From contig CM077831.1 of the NCBI GenBank assembly GCA_039720395.1, forward strand, positions 12,801,803 through 12,865,802: a DNA stretch of 64,000 nt, in the 5' to 3' direction. Below the pieces are notes generated by a model. It was not told the DNA's origin, did no database searches, and saw nothing but the letters and a program-made list of their open reading frames with translations. Origin of the DNA: Liquidambar formosana. Lineage: Eukaryota > Streptophyta > Magnoliopsida > Saxifragales > Altingiaceae. Positions 58,577-64,000 of the stretch are shown here, one piece after another (the stretch's first letter is position 1; every line of letters starts with the position of its first letter). The translations under genes and the position numbers were made by a program.

Positions 58577-60700
58577 CTATAGCCAATCCACCATGTATCT
58601 CATACTCATATCCTGTCAGTGGTGATCCAACACACTTGGGTCATAGCTTTAGTAAAGGGGTCTTCTTTAATCTCTGTTCTTTTAAACTTTTATATGTATA
58701 TGTCATCTCTTCCAATGATCTCTCTAATCACTTTGAATTGCCGCTTAAAGTTTGGACTTTTGATGAGACTGTGGATCCTTGTCTTGAGCACTAGCCTTAT
58801 TGTTGTCACAAAAACAATAGTAAAGGCTTCTCAATGTCAGGAACCACTCCTAGTTCTGCAATGAACTTACTCATCCAAACATGCAGCAATGCACTCAAAT
58901 TTACAGCTCTACCATTTAAGGTGAGAACATACCTCGATGTTGATCTCCTATCATCATCGTCAGATTGAAAATCTGTATCCGTTCTACCAACCATTTCAAG
59001 TTTCTTTCTCCATAGACAAAGCATGGGTCCTTAGTTCTTCTCAAGTACTTAAGGATAGCTTTGACTTCTTCCCAGTGTACCTTATCTGGGTCTACCCGAT
59101 ATCTGCTAGTAACATTTACAGCAAAATTGATATCTGGTAATGTACATAGCATGGCATATGCTTTTAGACAACTTGATTTCATGTCTGACAGGAATTAGAC
59201 TTCTCTTGAAATCATGTATTTTGAACCCATTCAAAATCTTGTCTACGTACATCGATTGGGGAAGACTTAGCATCTTTTAGATCTATCTCTATAGACCCCT
59301 ATTCCCAGAATATAGGATGCTTCTTCCAAATCTTTTAGAGAGAAACTTTGTGAAAAACTAATTTTTCACTGCTGACAACGTCTCTACATTATTCCCTAAT
59401 AAGTAGAACGTCATTCACTTATAGGACCAAAATATGATCGCACTCCCACTAACCCTTTGTACAATCATGGTACAATAATGGGTTCTGTCTCAACAGGGAC
59501 AAGGGGTTGCATCAATGTCGGTTTGTGTCTCATTAGACAACTCTTTGAGTTCTATTTTCCTGTTGTTGCTGACTTCTTAAATAAACTCTTTTTCAAGAAA
59601 GATTGCAAACATACAAACAAAACACCTTTTATTCATCAGGATAATAGATTTAGTATCCTAAACTCTATTTAGGATAATCCACAAACCTACGTTCAAGTTA
59701 TCTTGATTTCTAATTTGGTTACATCATGTGTCTCTACATATGCAGTGCAACCCCCATACCTTAACATGCTTAAGGTTTGGTGCTTCCCTTTCCATATCTC
59801 ATATAGGTCTTAAGGGACAGCCTTGGTTTGAACTCTGTTTCACAGGTACGTGGCAATTTCTAGGGCATATCCTAACAAGGATAATATTAGGTCGTTGTAA
59901 CTTATCATGGATCGGACCATATCCAATAAGGTCCTCTTCCTCCTTTCTGACACACCATTAAGTTATGGTGTTCCAAGAGGTGCCCATTGTGATTGAATGC
60001 CCATTTAAACAAGTTGATCTAAAAATTAACCGGTTAAATATTCGCCTCCCCGATCTAATCGAAGAGCTTTAATACTTTTACCGGTTTGTTTCTCTACTTC
60101 ATATCTGAATTCTTTGAACCTTTCAAATGTTTCAGATTTGTACTTCATTAAGTATACACACCCAAACCTAGACTGAATCATTGGTAAAGGTTGTAAAGTT
60201 ACAGAAACTTCTACATACATCACTATGTATATCTTGTTTTCTTAGGTTTATTAGCATTCAATTTAGAACTATCATGCTCCATTGCAATTCATGTTTGCAA
60301 TAAAGTTTAGAAAATAAAGGCCATCCATATAAACTCCAGAAGTAATGAACTCTTCATTTAATAGAAAACATTTATTAAATCAAACTAAAACCTCGTTTAG
60401 ATAAAACTGAAATAAAATTAATGTTTCTAATAACTTCTGGAATGTAAAGATAGCTAACTATTATTTCTAAACTACTCCATTAGGTAGAGCCAAACAACAA
60501 GCCCCACAGCTAATGCAGCAACGTTTGCTCCATTCCCCACTTGTAGGGTTGATCCGCCTTTACTCTTCCTTCTGCTTCCCACTAGATTCTGCATGGAATT
60601 CAAAATTCACATCAGAATTAAGTACCCAAGTGGAAGCAGAACTAACATTTAGTTTAGAGCATGATCCATACCTTCCAAAGGTTGGTTCTTTAGAGTATCC
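58577..60700 (-). pseudogene. C4 pol remnant (protease to RNase H), multiply deleted
   Basis: Recognisable C3-like pieces on the minus strand include VTSRYRVDPDKVHWEEVKAI and [14 protein letters not shown] (RT end and RNase H, 58806-59182). The integrase piece [20 protein letters not shown] lies at 60026-60223. Protease-proximal sequence is at 60480-60680 without an open frame. The YVDD region is out of frame and the RT fingers are missing. Stops and frameshifts separate all pieces. Confidence 0.85.
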
Positions 60701-60708
60701 AGATACTC

Positions 60709-61197
60709 TCAGCAATTACGTTTCCAGTGTCCATCTTTGCCGCAGTGAAAACAGGTTCCTTTGGCTTTGTTGTTACCTTTCTTCTTCCTTTGGGTACTCT
60801 TGCCCTTGCCTATGCCCTTGCCCTTGGGCTTGAGCTTAGACTTGGAAGTAGCAGCTTCATTAAATTCAAGCAAGAATTCTTTCACATACAATTCTTGTAT
60901 GTTGATAAAAATCTCGTAAGCACTTCCCATGGACTCATGTTGCTTCTTAAGCTCGAGACTCATAAATACCATCATATAGCACCTTGCCATGAGATCGTCG
61001 TCCATGCGCTTCTAGTAAGTGTTTTTCTCTTGCTGAGTTGTAGCCTCAACAAGAGCAATGGGAAGTGGATTATGAAGTGCATAGGTAAGATTCTTGGAAT
61101 CCAAAACAATTTTTAGATTCCTAAGCTAATCAAGACAATTTGGTCCAGTTAAACGGTTGATGTCCAATATTTTGGATAACGGGTTGAGGTGAGCCAT
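60709..61197 (-). pseudogene. C4 gag remnant with the same core deletion as C3
   Basis: The start ATG is at 61197-61195. The frame 61005-60709 reads MDDDLMARCYMMVFMSLELK, then INIQELYVKEFLLEFNEAAT, a lysine/glycine-rich stretch and the zinc knuckle [20 protein letters not shown] joins directly to FLLEF, exactly as in C3, so the capsid core is absent here too. A frameshift lies upstream of 61005. Confidence 0.82.
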
Positions 61198-61565
61198 TTC
61201 TATGAACTACATATAAAAATTAAATAGAGAATTAGATTTCATTTTTAATCCATAATGATCGGGTCTTTAATCATATGGTACCTCCCACTATTTTATCAAA
61301 TTCCATACACCCTCTAATGGAATTCGGGAATCTTATTCCTAATGGGGATTGGGGTCCCACTATGACCTAGAAGCCTCACATGTTAGTTTCTTGACTTCTA
61401 ACCCACAGTAAGAAGACAACTCTTTGTCTATTGCTTCATAAGCAAGTTCCAATCATTTTGCCTCTAGGGTACATACTCCTCATATGTTAGTTTCTTGGAA
61501 TACTTCCCTAGTTAAGTTAAGCCCATCATTCACACAGGTATGTTTCAGCCAAATATATACCTCAC
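61198..61565 (-). other. C4 leader start
   Basis: Non-coding. Carries two of the CTAACATGTGAGG-type repeats (61375-61394, and 61480-61500 with one change, CATATGTTAG). The third should follow, but the sequence leaves the family at 61565/61566, after ATATATACCTCAC. Confidence 0.8.
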
Positions 61566-64000
61566 TGTGGACCCTAAAAAAGGTGATGCCCACAAGGAGG
61601 GTTTAAAAGTCGCCAGTCTGTGGACCCAGGAAAGAGGGCCCACGAATGGGTTTGGAAAAAGAAAGGAGTCGCCACCTTATTTTTTTAAGGAAACAAGGAA
61701 AACCCTAAAAAACAGTTTTGTTTTAGGAAAACAAAAGATTGACTCCATATTTAAAAATGGTAAGGCAAGTTATCTTTTGGAAACCAGAGAAATCGGGGAT
61801 TCAGAGGCTAAGTTATGATATGGGAAGGTTCTAGGCAAAGCCTATAGGCACCCATATCGCCCTAAACGGTCTCTTAATTTAATTGGGCTAAATCAAAGTC
61901 TTAATCACACACAAATCAACAGTTATTATCACAAGACAGCATGCATATCATTCATTCATTCATCCATATAATCAAGTAAACCAAAGAAAAACAGAAAAGA
62001 AAGAGGGGAGGGAAAAAAAAAAACCTAGGATACTTAGTATCCTAGGGCGGACTTGAACCTCACGAAGAGCGCCTACGTACCATGTATGGAAATACATGGA
62101 TCAAAGTCCACGTAGTTCGAAAGGGAATAGGGTTATAACCTAATCAAGGCCTATGGTAAACCCTAAGTTTCCTTTCAAGTAAAACATGGTAAGTTTCCAA
62201 AATAAATGATTCTCAAAAGATTTTTGGTAAAATATGGAATTTTGATAAGAAATGGAAACTTTGATTCAAAAGGTATTTGTTATTGAAAGGAAACTATAAG
62301 GATTGCCATGTTCCCCTATTAGGAAATAACCCTAGGGGGGAGAAAGGGAAAGTTTCAAAGGAAGGAGAAAAGGGTGAATTGGGGCACCCTCATACCCTAC
62401 TTACCTTAAGCGAAAGCAACCTGTCAAAGTAACCACCCTATTGCATAGGGTAATTACCTTATTTGTAAGATTTCATCTTACAATAGCCAAAATAACCACC
62501 CCACATTGGTGGGGTAGTTGCACCTGTTGTACCTGTCAAAGCACCTGCAATTTCCATGCAAAACATACCAAAAATACCAACCAAACAAGCTAGATTCCAA
62601 ATCAAGCCATTATCATGCCCAAACATGGGCTAACACATGCTCAAAATATCATATCAAGGACAAATAACAGATCTGGACAGAATTGAAATAAGGCTTAAAA
62701 TCAACCACAAGTCATGCAACACATGAATCATAAGCTAACTAAAACCCTAATTCAACCCTACATGCAATGACATGCAAAAAATCAACTATATGAATGCTAG
62801 AAATATCATAGTTACCTAATATGGAACACATATATAACAACTATGAAGAAAAAACAGAGAAAATCCCTAACTAATCATGTTATATGCAACTTTCCTAATA
62901 CAAGGATGAATGAAACCCTAGAATCACACTAGTGCATAAAATTCCATGAAATAACCCTAAATCATGCAAAACAGAATACGAACAGCATTCTAACCATGCA
63001 TATTAATCAATGGAATGATCCACACATGATAAAGACATAGACTTTCACATGAAATAAAGCTATTCTAAGCATAAACTCAATTTCAGCACTAAGGAAACCC
63101 TAGAATCCCAAACATTCAGTAAATCACATGGAATAGCATCCTAGCATACTAAACAGCCCACAAATATCATCCTAAACATGCATACTAGCTAATGGAAACA
63201 ACAAAATACAATAAAAACATAAGCTTTAATATGCAAAAGAGTTATTTCATGCAGAAAACCAATTTCAGCACTAAGGAAACCCTAAAGTCCCAAACATGCA
63301 GTAAATCACATGGAATAGCATCCTAGCATACTAAATAGCCCATGAATATTATCCTAAACATGCATACTAGCTAATAGAAGCAATAAGACATGATAAAGAC
63401 CCAATCTTGTACATGAAATAATGACTATTCCATGTAAAACCTTAGAAAAGACTCTAAAAAACCCTAAAAACACAAACACTCATAGAATGACATTATATCA
63501 TGCAAAACCAGCCATAAACAATATCCTAATCATGCATTCTAAGCATTAGAAGCATCAACACATGATAAAACAATAAGCTTTAAACATGAAATAATGCAAA
63601 GCTATGCAAAGAACCCTAATTTGAATGAAAGAGAGAAAGGGGAAGGGGTATACCTATGGTGGCTGCTGTAGAGAGTCCTCCTCCTCTTATGTGCTGCTGG
63701 AAACAACCTCCTTTAAGCCTTCAAGCAATGCTACAACCCTCTTTCAAGCTTTCTCTCACACTCTCTCACTCAAAGTTTAGGTTAAACTACCCTAAGGATG
63801 GCTGCCATAGCCTCCAACATGCCTCTCACTTCAGAAATTCCCCCCTCCGTCCCCCCTATTGCTGAAGTATAAGGGGGTATTTATAGGGATTGAGGGGAAA
63901 CCCTCAATGGTTGGGATTAAAACCCTAGGGATTGATCCAAGGGCTCTTAGAGGTTCCCTTGGGGCTCAAGTAGGTCAAATAGGGCTGAAATTAGGGTTAA
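61566..64000 (-). repeat. G4: Ty3/Ogre-like LTR, left end within C4, continues past window
   Basis: It begins TGTGGACCC at the exact point where C4 stops. It is collinear, though diverged, with the G2/G3 LTRs: GGAGTCGCCACC...TTTTTTAAGGAAA (61668-61692), GGCTAAGTTATGATATGGGAAGG (61805-61828), and GGATACTTAG...TACGTACCATG (62027-62082). The element-strand end would be GGGTCCACA, like GGGTTCACA in G3. The first about 53 bp are an imperfect tandem copy of the next stretch (second TGTGGACCC at 61619). The TATA box is CTATAAATA (reverse complement of 63878-63886). The candidate target duplication is CTCAC (61561-61565). It could be a solo LTR or a full element. The 69-codon ORF at 63656 has no recognisable domain. 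Confidence 0.75.
63878..63886 (-). promoter_or_regulatory. G4 LTR TATA box
   Basis: The reverse complement reads CTATAAATA, at the place collinear with the TATA boxes of the G2 and G3 LTRs. By comparison with G3 about 1 kb of LTR should remain beyond the window. Confidence 0.6.

Larger units (their letters stand above)
56871..61565 (-). mobile_element. C4: deleted copia element inserted in G3 LTR, right part outside window
   Basis: On the minus strand it has a 3' LTR at 56871-58562, a polypurine tract (58563-58573), damaged pol, gag (to 61197) and the start of the leader (to 61565), where G4 begins. Pol has lost about 650 bp covering the first half of reverse transcriptase (junction near 59456-59475) and about 200 bp of integrase (near 60225-60235). 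The candidate target duplication is AATCC (56866-56870). The LTR is 1692 bp and more divergent than those of C1-C3, so it is an older subfamily. It is not autonomous. Confidence 0.85.

Noticed and set aside
63656..63865. 69-codon ORF near the right edge
   Set aside because: Lies within the G4 LTR, has no recognisable domain, and sits near the TATA box on the opposite strand.

Overview
The window looks like transposon-packed, probably heterochromatic DNA from a flowering plant, most likely a dicot. I find no intact host gene. Nearly every base belongs to LTR retrotransposons inserted into one another. The plant assignment rests on Ty1/copia LTRs followed by an initiator-Met-tRNA primer site, Ty3/gypsy elements of the Tat/Ogre type (extra archaeal-type RNase H, an intron between protease and reverse transcriptase, 2.6 kb LTRs starting TGTCACACCCC), plant mobile domain (PMD) and DUF7745-like genes, and telobox-rich leaders. 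Names used below: C1-C4 and Csolo are copia elements, G1-G4 are Ty3/Tat elements.

Layout. 1-8039: C1 (minus), a non-autonomous copia element whose left LTR lies off the window. 8040-9859: a broken PMD gene with five introns (plus). 10370-11635: a DUF7745-like gene with one in-frame stop (plus). 11636-28409: G1 (minus), a decayed Ogre-like gag-pol, split in its integrase by C2 (12170-21873, plus, 5-bp target duplication TATGT). 28410-47909: G2 (minus), a pol-less relative inserted into G1 gag; it carries a solo copia LTR (32656-34314, duplication TTGCC) and the full copia element C3 (35026-45052, duplication TTCTT) with the only long intact pol reading frame. 47910-56870: G3 (plus), a second pol-less Ogre-like element inserted in the G2 leader. 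56871-61565: C4 (minus), a deleted copia element inserted in the G3 3' LTR. 61566-64000: G4 (minus), another Ty3 LTR that starts exactly where C4 breaks off.

The right half is therefore a five-deep nest: G1 contains G2, which contains G3, which contains C4, which contains G4. All five right-hand ends lie beyond base 64000 and should close in reverse order.

How the parts relate. C3 encodes protease, integrase, reverse transcriptase and RNase H and could be a helper. C1, C2 and the solo LTR belong to a subfamily with a dead pol; C2 nevertheless has almost identical LTRs, so it moved very recently and probably in trans. G2 and G3 have lost pol and keep different parts of gag, so they would also depend on a partner. 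The PMD and DUF7745 genes lie antisense downstream of G1 pol, where Tat-lineage elements are known to carry extra ORFs. Antisense placement would let the PMD introns survive retrotransposition.
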